From Bacillota bacterium (GTDB lineage: Bacteria; Bacillota; Clostridia; Clostridiales; Clostridiaceae), in the NCBI GenBank assembly GCA_021781745.1, contig JAJXWH010000001.1:179302-243301 (forward strand): a stretch of DNA of 64,000 bases, given 5' to 3'. Below are positions 54,259 through 64,000 of this stretch, piece by piece; position 1 is the stretch's first letter; every line of letters begins with the position of its first letter. The notes beneath the pieces are model-generated. The model had not been told where the DNA came from, did no database searches, and saw only the letters and a program-made list of their open reading frames with translations. Position numbers and translations under genes: made by a program.

Positions 54259-54819
54259 ATGGCTCAAAATGGAAAACTTATTATAGCATTAAGCAATATT
54301 GAGACAGCAAAAAAATTAAAGAGTTTGCTAACACAAGAGGGCTATGAAATATTGGCACTGTGTACTTCAGGAAATGAATTAATTCGATTAGTTATGCAAT
54401 ATTCCCCAGACCTAGTCTTAGTTGGATATAAATTCAAAGATATGAGTTTGCTAGATGTTTATGAAACTTTAGTAGATCAAACTAGTTTTTTAGCTATTGT
54501 AAATGAGCCTTATAAGTCATTTATAGAAGAAGATACTGATATATATTGTATTGGTACCAAAATCTCTAATGTGCTATTAACTAACGCTATTGATTTAATA
54601 TTTCAAAGCAAAAAAAGGATTAAGAAGTTAAGAGCGCAGGTTGAAAAATTAGAACATACTTTAGAGGATAGAAAACTTATTGAAAAGGCTAAAGGTCATC
54701 TCATGTCAACTTCAGGATTAACTGAGAATGAAGCATTTAGGTACATGCAGAAGATAAGTATGGACTCTGGGAAAAGAATGAAAGATATTGCTAGTCTAAT
54801 ATTGAGTGAAACACAATAA
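54259..54819 (+). CDS. nitR: ANTAR-domain antiterminator NitR (receiver-like domain degenerate)
   Basis: 186 residues from the ATG at 54259 (AAGGTGGGG just upstream). Residues 1-115 resemble a response-regulator receiver, but the phospho-acceptor position reads PDLVLVGYKF (G instead of D) and the N-terminal acidic pair is absent (IALSNIE). A coiled coil (KKRIKKLRAQVEKLEHTLEDRK) leads to the ANTAR domain (LIEKAKGHLMSTSGLTENEAFRYMQKISMDSGKRMKDIASLIL). ANTAR proteins bind hexaloop RNA hairpins and stop termination. The glnA-nitR-glutamate synthase order is one I remember from C. saccharobutylicum, hence the name. Confidence 0.9.
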   Translation: MAQNGKLIIALSNIETAKKLKSLLTQEGYEILALCTSGNELIRLVMQYSPDLVLVGYKFKDMSLLDVYETLVDQTSFLAIVNEPYKSFIEEDTDIYCIGTKISNVLLTNAIDLIFQSKKRIKKLRAQVEKLEHTLEDRKLIEKAKGHLMSTSGLTENEAFRYMQKISMDSGKRMKDIASLILSETQ

Positions 54820-54828
54820 ATTGTAAAA

Positions 54829-54885
54829 AGCAAATATACGGGTAATCATATCGAAAAAAATGATATTTTTACTCGTTGTTTTGCT
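54829..54885 (+). other. Long stem-loop between nitR and gltB
   Basis: Three stacked helices, AGCAAA/TTTGCT, CGGGTAA/TTACTCG and ATATC/GATAT, form a 57-base hairpin with an A-rich loop. There is no terminal T-run. It could be an attenuator, a processing site or a partial terminator that sets the ratio of the nitR and gltB messages. TTGACA at 54922-54927 may be part of a separate gltB promoter, though its -10 (TAAAAA) is poor. Confidence 0.5.
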
Positions 54886-54994
54886 ACCAATGAATATAAT
54901 ACTGTTATAACATTAAGAACATTGACAAGTGCCTGGTTTAAGACTAAAAAATAAGGTACAAATGAATATATTATTATCTCAAGGGGGAATTAAA

Positions 54995-57900
54995 ATGGAA
55001 AACAATAATCCGAATGCACAAGGGCTATATAATCCATGTTTTGAGCATGATGCTTGTGGAATTGGGACTATAGTAAACATTGATGGAAAAAAGTCTCATG
55101 AAATTTTATCAGATTGTTTAACTATCTTAGAAAAGTTAGAGCATAGAGGTGGTACAGGCGCTGATGAAAATACAGGAGATGGAGCTGGAATATTATTTAA
55201 CATACCTCATAAGTTCTTCGAAGAAGAATTAAAAGCAAAGGGAATAAACCTTCCTCAAGAAGGTGATTATGCTGTTGCTATGGTATTCTTACCACAAGAT
55301 GAAAAGGCAAGAAAAGAAGCTATGAGCCTTTTTGTAGATATATGTAAAGAAGAAAATCTTGAACTAATCGGGTGGAGAGAAGTTCAAACTAATCCTTCAA
55401 TACTTGGAAAAGCGTCTTTAGAAGCTATGCCTGCAATAATGCAAGCTTTCGTAAAGAGACCTAATGGCATAAAAGTAGGAAAAGAATTTGAAAGAAAATT
55501 ATATATTGTTAGAAGAAACATAGAAAAGAGAGCAGGATGGATAAGTAAATTCTTAAATGAAACTTTCTACATAGCATCTTTTTCTTCAAAGACTATTGTG
55601 TATAAAGGAATGCTTTTATCTACACAATTAAGAGAATTTTATAAAGATCTAGAGGATGAAAGAGTTGAAACATCTTTAGCTTTAGTACATTCAAGATATA
55701 GTACTAATACATTCCCAAGTTGGGAAAGAGCACATCCAAATAGATTTATGATTCACAATGGTGAAATTAACACACTTCGTGGAAATGTAAACAAGGTTTA
55801 TTCTAGAGAAACTAATGTAAAATCTAGAGTGCTTGGTAAAGAATTAAACAGAGTATTACCTATTATAAATAAAGAAGGGTCAGACTCTGCAATTTTCGAT
55901 AATAATTTAGAATTCTTATATATGAATGGTATGGATTTAACTAGAGCAGTTATGATGGCAATTCCAGAACCATGGTATAAGAGTAAAACAATGAGCAAAG
56001 AAAAGAAAGCTTTTTATGAATATAATGCTACACTAATGGAGCCATGGGATGGTCCTGCAGCTATCGTGTTTACTGATGGTGAAAAAGTTGGTGCAGTTTT
56101 AGATAGAAATGGTTTAAGACCTTCAAGATATTATATAACTAAAGATAGAAGATTAATCCTTTCTTCAGAAGTTGGTGCTTTAGATATTCCAGCTGAAATT
56201 GTTGAAAAGAAAGATAGATTAATGCCAGGTAGAATGCTGCTTGTAGATACAGTTAAAAAAGAAGTTATAGATGATGAAGAATTAAAGCGTGCTTATGCAA
56301 CTGAGCATCCATATGAAGAATGGTTAAAGGAAAATTTAGTTACTTTAGATAAATTAAAAGATGGCAAGAAGCTTAGAATTGAGTATGATAAAGAAACAAG
56401 AAAGAGACTAGAAAAGACTTTTGGATATACTTATGAAGAAGTTAAGACAACTATGCTTCCAATGGCGAACACTGGAGCAGAACCTCTTGCTGCAATGGGT
56501 ATTGACGTTCCTGTAGCTGTATTATCTAAACAAGCTCAACCATTATTTAATTACTTTAAGCAATTATTTGCTCAAGTAACTAATCCACCTATAGATGCTA
56601 TAAGAGAAGAAATAGTTACAGCTTCTAATGTCTACATAGGACCAGAAGGTAATATATTAGAAGACAAGCCAGGTAATTGTGAATTACTTAAGCTTGATTC
56701 TCCAATAATTAATGACGAAGAGTTTGCTAAGATAAAGTCGCTTAATAGCGGAAATTTAAAATCAAAAGTTATAGATATAGTTTTTGATAAAGGCGGTTCT
56801 TTAGAAGCTGCATTAGATGAATTGTTTGAAAAAGCACAAGATGCTTATGAAAAAGGATATACTGTATTAATATTATCAGATAGAAATGTATGTGAAAATA
56901 AGGTTCCAATTCCATCATTACTTGCAGTATCAGCCCTTCATCAATATTTGGTTAAAAAGGGAACTAGAACATCAGTTGGATTAGTTTTAGAAAGTGGAGA
57001 ACCAAGAGAAGTTCATCATTTTGCTACTTTAATTGGATTTGGTGCATCTGCTGTAAATCCATATATGGCATATGAAGCTTTAAGAGGACTAATTGAAGAA
57101 GGATTACTTGAAGTAGATTATAATAAGGCTGTATACAATTATAATAAAGCACTAACTAAAGGTATAATCAAAATACTTTCTAAAATGGGTATTTCAACAA
57201 TTCAATCTTACCAAGGAGCTCAAATATTTGAAGCTATAGGTATTGGTACAGAAGTTATTGATAAATACTTCACTAATACTGTAAGCAGAATTGGTGGAAT
57301 AGGATTAAAAGAAATTCAAAAAGAAGCTGAGATTAACCACGAAAATGGATTCAGAGAAAAAACTTATGCAGCTGATTTTTCATTAGACTCACCTGGATAT
57401 GAAAAACTTAGATCAGGTGAAGGAAATGAAGAAAAGCATTTATATAATCCATTAACTATTCATAAGCTTCAAGAAGCAACTAAAACAGGAAACTATGAAT
57501 TATTTAAAGAATGTACTTCTTTAATTGATGCTGAAGATGCTGAAATAACATTAAGAGGTTTATTAGAATTCAACTATAATTCTAATGAAATTCCTTTAGA
57601 AGAAGTTGAACCAGTATCAGAAATAGTTAAGAGATTTAAAACAGGGGCTATGTCTTATGGATCAATCTCTAAAGAAGCTCACGAAGCATTAGCTATTGCT
57701 ATGAATAGAATTGGTGGTAGATCTAATACTGGTGAAGGTGGAGAAGATGCTGAAAGATGGATAGTAGATGAAAATGGAGATTCAAGAAGATCTTCAATAA
57801 AACAAATTGCATCTGGTAGATTTGGAGTAACTTCAGAATACTTAGTAAATGCAGATGAACTTCAAATAAAATTAGCTCAAGGAGCAAAACCAGGTGAAGG

Positions 57901-59572
57901 TGGACAATTACCAGGAACAAAGGTTTATCCATGGGTTGCTAAAACAAGACATTCAACTACTGGGGTTGGTCTTATATCACCACCGCCACATCATGATATT
58001 TATTCAATAGAAGATTTAGCACAGTTAATTTACGATTTAAAGAACGCAAATACTGGAGCTAGAGTATCTGTTAAGTTAGTTTCTGAATGTGGAGTAGGTA
58101 CTATAGCAGCTGGTGTTGCTAAAGGTGGAGCAGAAGTTATATTAATTTCTGGATATGATGGAGGAACTGGTGCATCACCTAAGAACTCTATTAAGAATGC
58201 AGGACTTCCTTGGGAACTTGGACTAGCAGAAACTCACCAAACTCTATTACTTAATGATTTAAGAGAAAGAGTTAGAGTAGAAGTTGATGGTAAGCTTATG
58301 AGCGGTCGTGATGTTGCTATTGCAGCGCTTCTTGGAGCTGAAGAATTTGGATTTGCAACTGCACCACTTGTAGCACTTGGTTGTGTTATGATGAGAGTAT
58401 GTAACTTAGATACATGTCCAGTTGGTGTTGCAACTCAAAATGAAGAGCTTAGAAAGAGATTTAAAGGAAAGCCAGAATATGTAGTTAACTTTATGTACTT
58501 CATAGCAGAAGAACTTAGAGAAATTATGGCTAAGCTTGGATTTAGAAAACTTGATGAAATGATAGGTAGAGTAGATAGACTTAAACAAAAAGAAAACATT
58601 CATGGCTGGAAAGCTCAAAATGTTGATTTAAGTTCTGTGTTATACACTCCTGATAAATATAAAGGTAAAGTTGTTAAATTTGATGAGACTAAGAAGTATG
58701 ACTTTAAACTTAACAAAGTATTAGATGAAAAGTTATTCTTAGACAAATGCAAAGAAGCTATAAATAATGGTGAAAAAATAAGTTTAGAAGTTGATGTAAC
58801 TAATACTGATAGAACACTTGGAACTATCTTAGGATCTGAAATAACTAAGGTACATGGTGGAAAAGGATTGCCAGATGATACAGTAACTATTAAATGTAAT
58901 GGAGCAGCTGGTCAAAGTTTTGGTTCATTTATTCCAAATGGATTAACTTTTGAAGTTGAAGGAGACGCAAATGACTACTTAGGTAAGGGATTGTCAGGTG
59001 GTAAGATTATCGTATATCCTCCAAAGAAATCAACATTTGTGGCTGAAGAAAATATCTTAATCGGAAATGTTGCTTTATATGGGGCAACTTCAGGAAAAGT
59101 ATTTATAAATGGTATTGCAGGTGAAAGATTCTGCGTTAGAAATTCAGGGGCAACTGCTGTAGTAGAAGGAGTTGGAGCTCACGGATTAGAATATATGACT
59201 GGTGGTAAAGTTGTTGTTTTAGGTAAAACAGGAATTAACTTTGCAGCAGGTATGAGCGGAGGAATTGCTTACATTTATGGAGAAGATCCAAACTTTAGAA
59301 TAAATCTAAATGAAGAAATGATTCTATTAGAAGAGTTAAGCTTAGAAGATGAAGAAGAATTAAAGAACTTAATTGAAGAACATGTTAAAGTTACAGGCTC
59401 TCCTAAGGGAAATAAAATATTATACAACTTTGAAACAGAAAAATCTAAATTCCACAAGATAATTCCAAAAGATTATAAGAGAGTAATAGAAACTGTTGAG
59501 AAGTATAAGAATCTTGGATGTGATGAGGACGAAGCATTAATTAAAACTTTCCAAGAAATTAAAGGAAATTAG
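54995..59572 (+). CDS. gltB: Glutamate synthase, large subunit
   Basis: 1525 residues from the ATG at 54995 after AAGGGGGAA; a GTG at 54929 is in frame but lacks a site. A 20-residue propeptide precedes the class II glutaminase nucleophile in DACGIG (C21). Then come [19 protein letters not shown], the FMN/synthase domain with [35 protein letters not shown], the 3Fe-4S cysteines in [18 protein letters not shown], and a C-terminal GXGXG beta-helix. It uses glutamine and 2-oxoglutarate to make two glutamates, together with gltD. In C. saccharobutylicum, as I recall, this gene is called gltA. Confidence 0.96.
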   Translation: MENNNPNAQGLYNPCFEHDACGIGTIVNIDGKKSHEILSDCLTILEKLEHRGGTGADENTGDGAGILFNIPHKFFEEELKAKGINLPQEGDYAVAMVFLPQDEKARKEAMSLFVDICKEENLELIGWREVQTNPSILGKASLEAMPAIMQAFVKRPNGIKVGKEFERKLYIVRRNIEKRAGWISKFLNETFYIASFSSKTIVYKGMLLSTQLREFYKDLEDERVETSLALVHSRYSTNTFPSWERAHPNRFMIHNGEINTLRGNVNKVYSRETNVKSRVLGKELNRVLPIINKEGSDSAIFDNNLEFLYMNGMDLTRAVMMAIPEPWYKSKTMSKEKKAFYEYNATLMEPWDGPAAIVFTDGEKVGAVLDRNGLRPSRYYITKDRRLILSSEVGALDIPAEIVEKKDRLMPGRMLLVDTVKKEVIDDEELKRAYATEHPYEEWLKENLVTLDKLKDGKKLRIEYDKETRKRLEKTFGYTYEEVKTTMLPMANTGAEPLAAMGIDVPVAVLSKQAQPLFNYFKQLFAQVTNPPIDAIREEIVTASNVYIGPEGNILEDKPGNCELLKLDSPIINDEEFAKIKSLNSGNLKSKVIDIVFDKGGSLEAALDELFEKAQDAYEKGYTVLILSDRNVCENKVPIPSLLAVSALHQYLVKKGTRTSVGLVLESGEPREVHHFATLIGFGASAVNPYMAYEALRGLIEEGLLEVDYNKAVYNYNKALTKGIIKILSKMGISTIQSYQGAQIFEAIGIGTEVIDKYFTNTVSRIGGIGLKEIQKEAEINHENGFREKTYAADFSLDSPGYEKLRSGEGNEEKHLYNPLTIHKLQEATKTGNYELFKECTSLIDAEDAEITLRGLLEFNYNSNEIPLEEVEPVSEIVKRFKTGAMSYGSISKEAHEALAIAMNRIGGRSNTGEGGEDAERWIVDENGDSRRSSIKQIASGRFGVTSEYLVNADELQIKLAQGAKPGEGGQLPGTKVYPWVAKTRHSTTGVGLISPPPHHDIYSIEDLAQLIYDLKNANTGARVSVKLVSECGVGTIAAGVAKGGAEVILISGYDGGTGASPKNSIKNAGLPWELGLAETHQTLLLNDLRERVRVEVDGKLMSGRDVAIAALLGAEEFGFATAPLVALGCVMMRVCNLDTCPVGVATQNEELRKRFKGKPEYVVNFMYFIAEELREIMAKLGFRKLDEMIGRVDRLKQKENIHGWKAQNVDLSSVLYTPDKYKGKVVKFDETKKYDFKLNKVLDEKLFLDKCKEAINNGEKISLEVDVTNTDRTLGTILGSEITKVHGGKGLPDDTVTIKCNGAAGQSFGSFIPNGLTFEVEGDANDYLGKGLSGGKIIVYPPKKSTFVAEENILIGNVALYGATSGKVFINGIAGERFCVRNSGATAVVEGVGAHGLEYMTGGKVVVLGKTGINFAAGMSGGIAYIYGEDPNFRINLNEEMILLEELSLEDEEELKNLIEEHVKVTGSPKGNKILYNFETEKSKFHKIIPKDYKRVIETVEKYKNLGCDEDEALIKTFQEIKGN

Positions 59573-59585
59573 GAGGGTTAGTCAA

Positions 59586-61058
59586 ATGGGAAAACCAACG
59601 GGATTTTTAGAGTATGATAGAGAAGAAGGCAAAAATAGAGAACCTAAAGAAAGACTAAAAGATTATAAAGAATTTCATTTACGTCTTCCAGCAGATAAGC
59701 AAAGCATTCAAGGTGCAAGATGTATGGATTGTGGAGTTCCATTCTGCCAATCAGGAGTATTATTCTCAGGAATGGTATCAGGATGCCCGCTTCATAACTT
59801 AATTCCTGAATGGAATGATTTAGTATATAGAGGAAAATGGGATTTAGCTTATGAGAGATTAAATAAGACTAATCCATTCCCTGAATTTACAGGAAGAGTA
59901 TGTCCAGCTCCATGTGAAGCTGGATGTACAGCAGGGTTAAATGGTCCTTCAGTTACTATAAAGGAAAATGAAAGAGCTATAATTGATACTGCTTTTGAAA
60001 ATGGAATAGTTAAAGCTAATCCTCCAGTTAAGAGAACAGGAAAGACTGTTGCTGTAATAGGATCAGGTCCAGCAGGGCTTGCAGTGGCAGATACATTAAA
60101 CAAATGTGGTCACAAAGTTACTGTATTTGAAAGAAGTGACAGACCAGGTGGATTACTAATGTACGGTATTCCTAACATGAAACTTGATAAGGAAGTTATT
60201 TTAAGAAGAGTACACCTTATGGCAGAAGAAGGCGTTAAATTCGTAAATAATGCAGATATTGGTAATAACTATGATGCAAATGAAATTTTAGATGAATTTG
60301 ATGCAGTAGTTCTTGCAACTGGAGCATCACAACCTAGAGACCTTGTAGCCGAAGGAAGAGCAGATGTTAAAGAAGGTATTTATTTTGCTGTAGACTTCTT
60401 AAAAGCTAATACTAAGAGTTTATTAGATTCTAACCACAGCGATAACAACTACATTTCTGCAAAAGATAAAAATGTAATTGTAATTGGTGGTGGAGATACA
60501 GGTACTGACTGTGTTGGAACTTCACTTAGACATGGATGTAAGTCATTAGTTCAATTTGAAATAATGGGTGAACCAGCTAAAGAAAGAACTGCCAATAATC
60601 CATGGCCAGAATGGCCTAAGGTTCTTAAGGTTGATTACGGCCAAGAAGAATTTATAGACGTTTATGGCAAAGATCCAAGAGAATATTTAACTACAGTTAC
60701 AGCTCTTCATGCAGATAAAGATGGAAATCTTGAAAGTGTTGATACTGTAAAAGTTGAATGGAAAAAGGACGAAAACGGTAGATTCGGGCCAGTTCCAGTT
60801 AAAGGATCAGAAAAAAATTATAAGGCTGAATTAGTATTACTTGCTATGGGATTCACAGGCTCCCAAAACTACATTAAGGAAGCTTTTGGAGTAGAATCAG
60901 ATGCAAGAACTAATGTAAAAGCTGGGGGAGATTTTAAGACTAATGTGCCTAAGGTATTCGCAACAGGGGATGCTAGACGTGGTCAATCATTAGTTGTAAC
61001 AGCAATTAGCGAAGGAATACAAGCTGCTATAGCAGTTAATGAGTTTTTAAGAAAATAA
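59586..61058 (+). CDS. gltD: Glutamate synthase, small subunit (NADPH)
   Basis: 490 residues after AGGAGGG. The N-terminal [4Fe-4S] domain has GARCMDCGVPFCQ, MVSGCPLHNLIPEWNDLVYRG and GRVCPAPCEAGCTAGLN. The FAD site is VAVIGSGPAGLAVADTL and the NADPH site VIVIGGGDTGTDCVGTSLRHG, with TGDARRGQSLVVTAISEG at the end. It passes electrons from NADPH to the large subunit, 13 bases upstream. The stop codon directly abuts three hairpin repeats. Confidence 0.96.
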   Translation: MGKPTGFLEYDREEGKNREPKERLKDYKEFHLRLPADKQSIQGARCMDCGVPFCQSGVLFSGMVSGCPLHNLIPEWNDLVYRGKWDLAYERLNKTNPFPEFTGRVCPAPCEAGCTAGLNGPSVTIKENERAIIDTAFENGIVKANPPVKRTGKTVAVIGSGPAGLAVADTLNKCGHKVTVFERSDRPGGLLMYGIPNMKLDKEVILRRVHLMAEEGVKFVNNADIGNNYDANEILDEFDAVVLATGASQPRDLVAEGRADVKEGIYFAVDFLKANTKSLLDSNHSDNNYISAKDKNVIVIGGGDTGTDCVGTSLRHGCKSLVQFEIMGEPAKERTANNPWPEWPKVLKVDYGQEEFIDVYGKDPREYLTTVTALHADKDGNLESVDTVKVEWKKDENGRFGPVPVKGSEKNYKAELVLLAMGFTGSQNYIKEAFGVESDARTNVKAGGDFKTNVPKVFATGDARRGQSLVVTAISEGIQAAIAVNEFLRK

Positions 61059-61059
61059 A

Positions 61060-61182
61060 CACATATAAAAAGAGTGGCTATGCCACAATACGGAACAGTT
61101 CACATATAAAAAGAGCAGCTATGCTGCAATTCGGATCATTTCACAGATAAAAAGAGCAGCTATGCTGCATATAAGATCATTT
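61060..61182 (+). repeat. Three tandem 41-bp hairpin repeats after gltD
   Basis: Units lie at 61060-61100, 61101-61141 and 61142-61182, exact period 41. Each has CACAnATAAAAAGAG, a 5-bp hairpin with TAT loop, and a tail ending in a GTT/TTT. Units two and three have GCAGC-TAT-GCTGC. Unit one has GTGGC-TAT-GCCAC: both arms are changed together so that pairing is kept. The core is shared with the repeats at 27859-27938. They lie between the gltD stop and its terminator, so they are transcribed. Confidence 0.92.
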
Positions 61183-61190
61183 CACAAAGA

Positions 61191-61230
61191 CAATACCTCT
61201 AGAAAATTTTCTAGGGGTATTGTTTTTTCT
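61191..61230 (+). terminator. Terminator of the nitrogen cluster
   Basis: A near-perfect 14-bp stem CAATACCTCTAGAA/TTCTAGGGGTATTG (one G-U pair) is followed by six Ts. It ends gltD and the hairpin repeats. Confidence 0.9.
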
Positions 61231-61344
61231 TTGAAATTATTCAAGTGATTACTATATTGTGGTAAAGATTAATAAAATATTATTAGGGTAAATAAATTAT
61301 TTATGTAAATTATTATTTCTTAATGAAAGAGAGGGAAAAATACA

Positions 61345-62265
61345 ATGAAAGTTTTAAAAAATAATAACAGCCTAATAATATCTTTATTAAAAATAGGAAT
61401 TTTATATGCAGTATCTTATACTACTACATATATTGTGTCTGATATTTTTTTAAGAATCTATAACTTATTTCTTCGGAGAACAAATCCTCAATTTGCTGCT
61501 GGTTCAGAGGCGTTAACAAGATACTTAAATGAACAATTATCAAACATGAATAGTTTTGTAAGCATAGCATTAATATTAATTCAATGCATATGTTCTATAA
61601 TTTGTGTTATTATACTCTGGAAGATATGTGAGAAAAAGAATATTAAAGATATGGGACTTACTAATATACATGGGAGTTTTAATGATTTATTATTTGGACT
61701 AATAATTGGTGCACTCTCATTTACATTAGTAGCGTTCACTCTGTTATGCACTAAATCTGTAGAATTACAGAATAGTTTTTGTAAGCCTAGCTTTTCATAT
61801 TTATTAATTTCACAGTTAATTGTTTTTATTTTTGTTGGTATTAGAGAAGAACTTTTTTCAAGAGGCTACTGTATAAATATTTTAAAACAGCCTAAAAAAT
61901 CGTGGATTATTCCTATTGTGATATCAGCTATAATATTTGCACTATTACATGCTGATAATCCAGGTATAAGTGTACTCGCATATATTAATTTATTTTTGTT
62001 CGCAGTTTTCATGGGTATTCTACTTGTTAAAACTAAAAATTTATGGACAGGAATAGGTTATCATATTGCATGGAACTATTTTCAAGGAGATGTTTTTGGA
62101 TTTTTAGTGAGTGGAATTGATACTGCATCTATATATAATATAAAGGTCATAAATCCCAATATAATAAATGGAGGTGATTTTGGACCTGAGGGTGGAATCA
62201 TAGTTACAATATTACTTTTAGTAAGTATATGTATCTCATTTAGATATTTACCTGCTAGAAATTAG
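61345..62265 (+). CDS. CPBP family intramembrane protease (copy 1)
   Basis: 306 residues, about eight membrane segments. The active-site motifs of the CAAX/CPBP (Abi) family are present: GIREELFSRGY with E168-E169 and R, FALLHADNPGIS, and IGYHIAWNYFQGDVFG. Known bacterial members process peptides or give self-immunity to bacteriocins; the substrate here is unknown. A paralogue with the glutamates at the same residue numbers follows at 62395, clearly a tandem duplication. Confidence 0.9.
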   Translation: MKVLKNNNSLIISLLKIGILYAVSYTTTYIVSDIFLRIYNLFLRRTNPQFAAGSEALTRYLNEQLSNMNSFVSIALILIQCICSIICVIILWKICEKKNIKDMGLTNIHGSFNDLLFGLIIGALSFTLVAFTLLCTKSVELQNSFCKPSFSYLLISQLIVFIFVGIREELFSRGYCINILKQPKKSWIIPIVISAIIFALLHADNPGISVLAYINLFLFAVFMGILLVKTKNLWTGIGYHIAWNYFQGDVFGFLVSGIDTASIYNIKVINPNIINGGDFGPEGGIIVTILLLVSICISFRYLPARN

Positions 62266-62394
62266 AGATTATATTAAGATAAAATTAAGTATATTTTAAT
62301 ATATTTGCATAAATTTCAAGCTATAATAGATTATGTATAAATTTTATAGGACAAGATTATAAGGAAAAGTTCATAAGGGGGATTAGAGAGGTAA

Positions 62395-63321
62395 ATGAGA
62401 ATTTTTAAAAATACTGAGAATCAAATTAGATCTGGATGGAAAATATTAATTGTATTTATATCCTTTTTTGCAGCAACCATATTTGCATCAATTATGTTTA
62501 GTGCATTATGCGGCATAATTATTGTTATTCTAAAGCCGGAATTATTAGCAAGGGATGATAAAGGTACAAAGTATATTGCTGAACAATTTTCAGGTATGAA
62601 CCATTTCCCAGGGGCGTTCCTAAGTTTACTTCAATGTTTAATAATGATATTTTTTGTAATTCTATTTTGGAAAATATGGGAGAAAAGAAAAGTTTCAGAT
62701 ATGGGATTTACAAATATAAAAAGTAGCTGGAGAGATCTAGGCATTGGTTTATTATGCGGAGCTATATCTTTTACAATTGTAGCGATTATATTATTATGTA
62801 CAAGGTCCGTTGAACTTGTAAATAGCTTTAATAAACCTATCTTTTCAATGTCGCTGATTATACAATTAATTCTTTTTATTTTTGTTGGAATCAATGAGGA
62901 GCTTTTTGCAAGGGGATACTGCATGACGGTCTTAAAGCAAACAAAAAATGCATATGTTCCTGTTATTGTATCATCCATAATTTTTGCATTAATGCATTCA
63001 ATGAATCAAGGAATAAGTTTAATAGCATACATCAACTTATTTTTATTTGGAATTTCCATGGGTTATATATTCATAAAAACTAAGAATATATGGATAGGTA
63101 TAGGCTATCATATAACATGGAATTATTTTCAGGGGGATATTTTTGGATTTTTAGTTAGTGGAAATACTACAGATTCTATCTATACAATAAAAACAGTAAA
63201 TCCTAATATAATAAATGGAGGCAGTTTCGGTCCAGAAGGCGGATTAGTGGTTACTGTACTACTTTTAGTTACAATATTAATAATATATAAATTTTTACCT
63301 GACAGGAGGCACATAATATAA
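62395..63321 (+). CDS. CPBP family intramembrane protease (copy 2)
   Basis: 308 residues. It is collinear with the preceding gene: GINEELFARGY (E168-E169), FALMHSMNQGIS, IGYHITWNYFQGDIFGFLVSG, and a near-identical C-terminus (VNPNIINGGSFGPEGG). The start is an ATG after GAGAGG. The 129-base gap between the copies holds no terminator that I can see, so they may be co-transcribed. No bacteriocin-like small gene is found beside them. Confidence 0.9.
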   Translation: MRIFKNTENQIRSGWKILIVFISFFAATIFASIMFSALCGIIIVILKPELLARDDKGTKYIAEQFSGMNHFPGAFLSLLQCLIMIFFVILFWKIWEKRKVSDMGFTNIKSSWRDLGIGLLCGAISFTIVAIILLCTRSVELVNSFNKPIFSMSLIIQLILFIFVGINEELFARGYCMTVLKQTKNAYVPVIVSSIIFALMHSMNQGISLIAYINLFLFGISMGYIFIKTKNIWIGIGYHITWNYFQGDIFGFLVSGNTTDSIYTIKTVNPNIINGGSFGPEGGLVVTVLLLVTILIIYKFLPDRRHII

Positions 63322-63482
63322 TTGAGTATATCTTTGAGCATTGTAAGTAGAATTATGTTAATATATAATAATATTTATATTCAAGATAAATTAAGTTAAG
63401 CTTGCATTCAATATTATAAAGTTAAGTGGTTTGTTTCTTAATTACTATCAGATAAATTTAAGGATTGTAGAGGTTAAGTTTG

Positions 63483-63779
63483 ATGAGTGGAGATATTAAA
63501 AAGTATATATATATTATTGGAGGAATCTGCATTGTATTTATTGTTGGAAGTGTAATACTAAGGCTTCTTCCATGGCTTTTGCTAATAGGATTAATATCCT
63601 ACGTTGGAGTAAAAATTGCAGGTTTTATTAAAGATAAAAAAGCTAAGAAAGGCTCGGATAATTATAATAATTCAAATGATTATCAGAGTTATGAAATTGA
63701 AACCGATGATTACACAAATGGAGAAATTATTGACGTTGAGTATGAGGATATAGACAATAAGGCACAATCAAAGAAATAA
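63483..63779 (+). CDS. Small membrane protein, unknown function
   Basis: 98 residues from the ATG at 63483 (AGAGG 9 bases upstream). Two adjacent hydrophobic segments (about 7-25 and 26-45) are followed by a basic stretch KDKKAKKG and a very acidic, Y/N-rich tail (NGEIIDVEYEDIDNKAQ). I do not recognise a family. The tail is cytoplasmic by the positive-inside rule. It has its own terminator. Confidence 0.65.
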   Translation: MSGDIKKYIYIIGGICIVFIVGSVILRLLPWLLLIGLISYVGVKIAGFIKDKKAKKGSDNYNNSNDYQSYEIETDDYTNGEIIDVEYEDIDNKAQSKK

Positions 63780-63795
63780 TATTTAATGTTATAAT

Positions 63796-63826
63796 AAAAC
63801 TCAGTTTGTAGACTGGGTTTTATTTG
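63796..63826 (+). terminator. Hairpin terminator after the small membrane protein
   Basis: A 10-bp stem AAAACTCAGT/ACTGGGTTTT (one G-U pair) with a short loop continues into a T-rich tail. Confidence 0.7.
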
Positions 63827-64000
63827 ATAAAAAACTAGCAGTATTGTATAATTATCTCTAGGAATTAAAGATAATATAGAGTAGTCACGGAAACTAATGT
63901 ATAAAATAAAATTTTTATGCAATCCGTTGAAGATCTATAAATATTATCAGTAGTGTCTATTTTTATATAAAAATACGCACAGCAAACAAACCTACAGAAT

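Noticed and set aside
61060..61182. CRISPR array
   Set aside because: The three units are directly adjacent, have no unique spacers, differ from each other and have no cas genes nearby.
63827..64000. Minus-strand 70-residue frame and end region
   Set aside because: The frame overlaps the terminator and the end of the small membrane protein gene with no ribosome site; nothing else is seen up to the edge.

Overview
The window looks like a chromosomal segment of an anaerobic, low-GC Firmicute of the genus Clostridium (sensu stricto, possibly near the C. beijerinckii / C. saccharobutylicum group; this placement is inference). The signs are a very A+T-rich sequence, strong AGGAGG-type ribosome sites, TTGACA/TATAAT promoters, compact hairpin terminators with T-runs, and a glnA-nitR-glutamate synthase gene order that I remember from solventogenic clostridia. 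Almost everything is on the + strand. The exceptions are a chemoreceptor cut by the left edge, hpt, an aspartate kinase and a transposase remnant. No rRNA, tRNA or CRISPR array was seen.

Layout. 1-2196: chemoreceptor (partial) and hpt, on the minus strand. 2516-7663: an HflX GTPase with an extra N-terminal JAMM-like domain, a nucleotidyltransferase-fold protein followed by a MocR-type regulator, and a YigZ/IMPACT protein. 8076-10025: two secreted cell-wall enzymes (G5/3D protein and lytic transglycosylase). 10246-14186: a four-gene surface O-acylation cassette (SGNH hydrolase, DUF4358, MBOAT, DHHW protein). 14327-17379: yebC followed by the scar of an integrated element. A 157-bp second copy of the yebC 3' end lies 2.3 kb downstream, and between the copies are a truncated tyrosine recombinase, a transposase remnant and an intact two-gene module (DUF3990/ADP-ribosyltransferase-like protein plus an overlapping 75-residue protein) that looks like a toxin-antitoxin pair.

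17554-34771: a complete type IV pilus system. pilT stands alone. A c-di-GMP-II riboswitch with a terminator (18961-19056) then precedes pilD-pilB-pilC-pilA-pilM-pilN-pilO, three further prepilin or PilX-like genes and a 1225-residue secreted PA14/Ig-like adhesin. PilB carries an N-terminal MshEN domain with a good c-di-GMP-binding motif, and a membrane GGDEF diguanylate cyclase lies at 48095. The segment therefore holds a source of c-di-GMP and two candidate sensing points for it.

34900-46949: a surface-glycan or lipid-linked-sugar cluster (two GtrA proteins, a flavin oxidoreductase, GT-C and YfhO-type membrane proteins, a GT2 glycosyltransferase, a sugar nucleotidyltransferase, a membrane protein fused to a kinase-like domain, a HAD phosphatase, an acyltransferase). 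47284-50735: DedA protein, GGDEF protein, LysM protein, Rpn/PD-(D/E)XK protein. 50898-52211: aspartate kinase (minus). 52766-61058: nitrogen-assimilation cluster glnA-nitR-gltB-gltD, with a terminator and a competing hexaloop hairpin in the glnA leader that fits control by the ANTAR protein NitR. 61060-61182: three 41-bp hairpin repeats, related to two copies inside the pilus operon. 61345-63779: two tandem CPBP membrane proteases and a small membrane protein.

The most interesting points are the element scar in yebC with its putative ADP-ribosylating toxin-antitoxin module, the double c-di-GMP control of pili, the JAMM-HflX fusion, the dispersed hairpin repeat with a compensatory stem change, and the ANTAR leader of glnA. 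All family assignments come from motif recognition in the translated sequence; no database search was possible.
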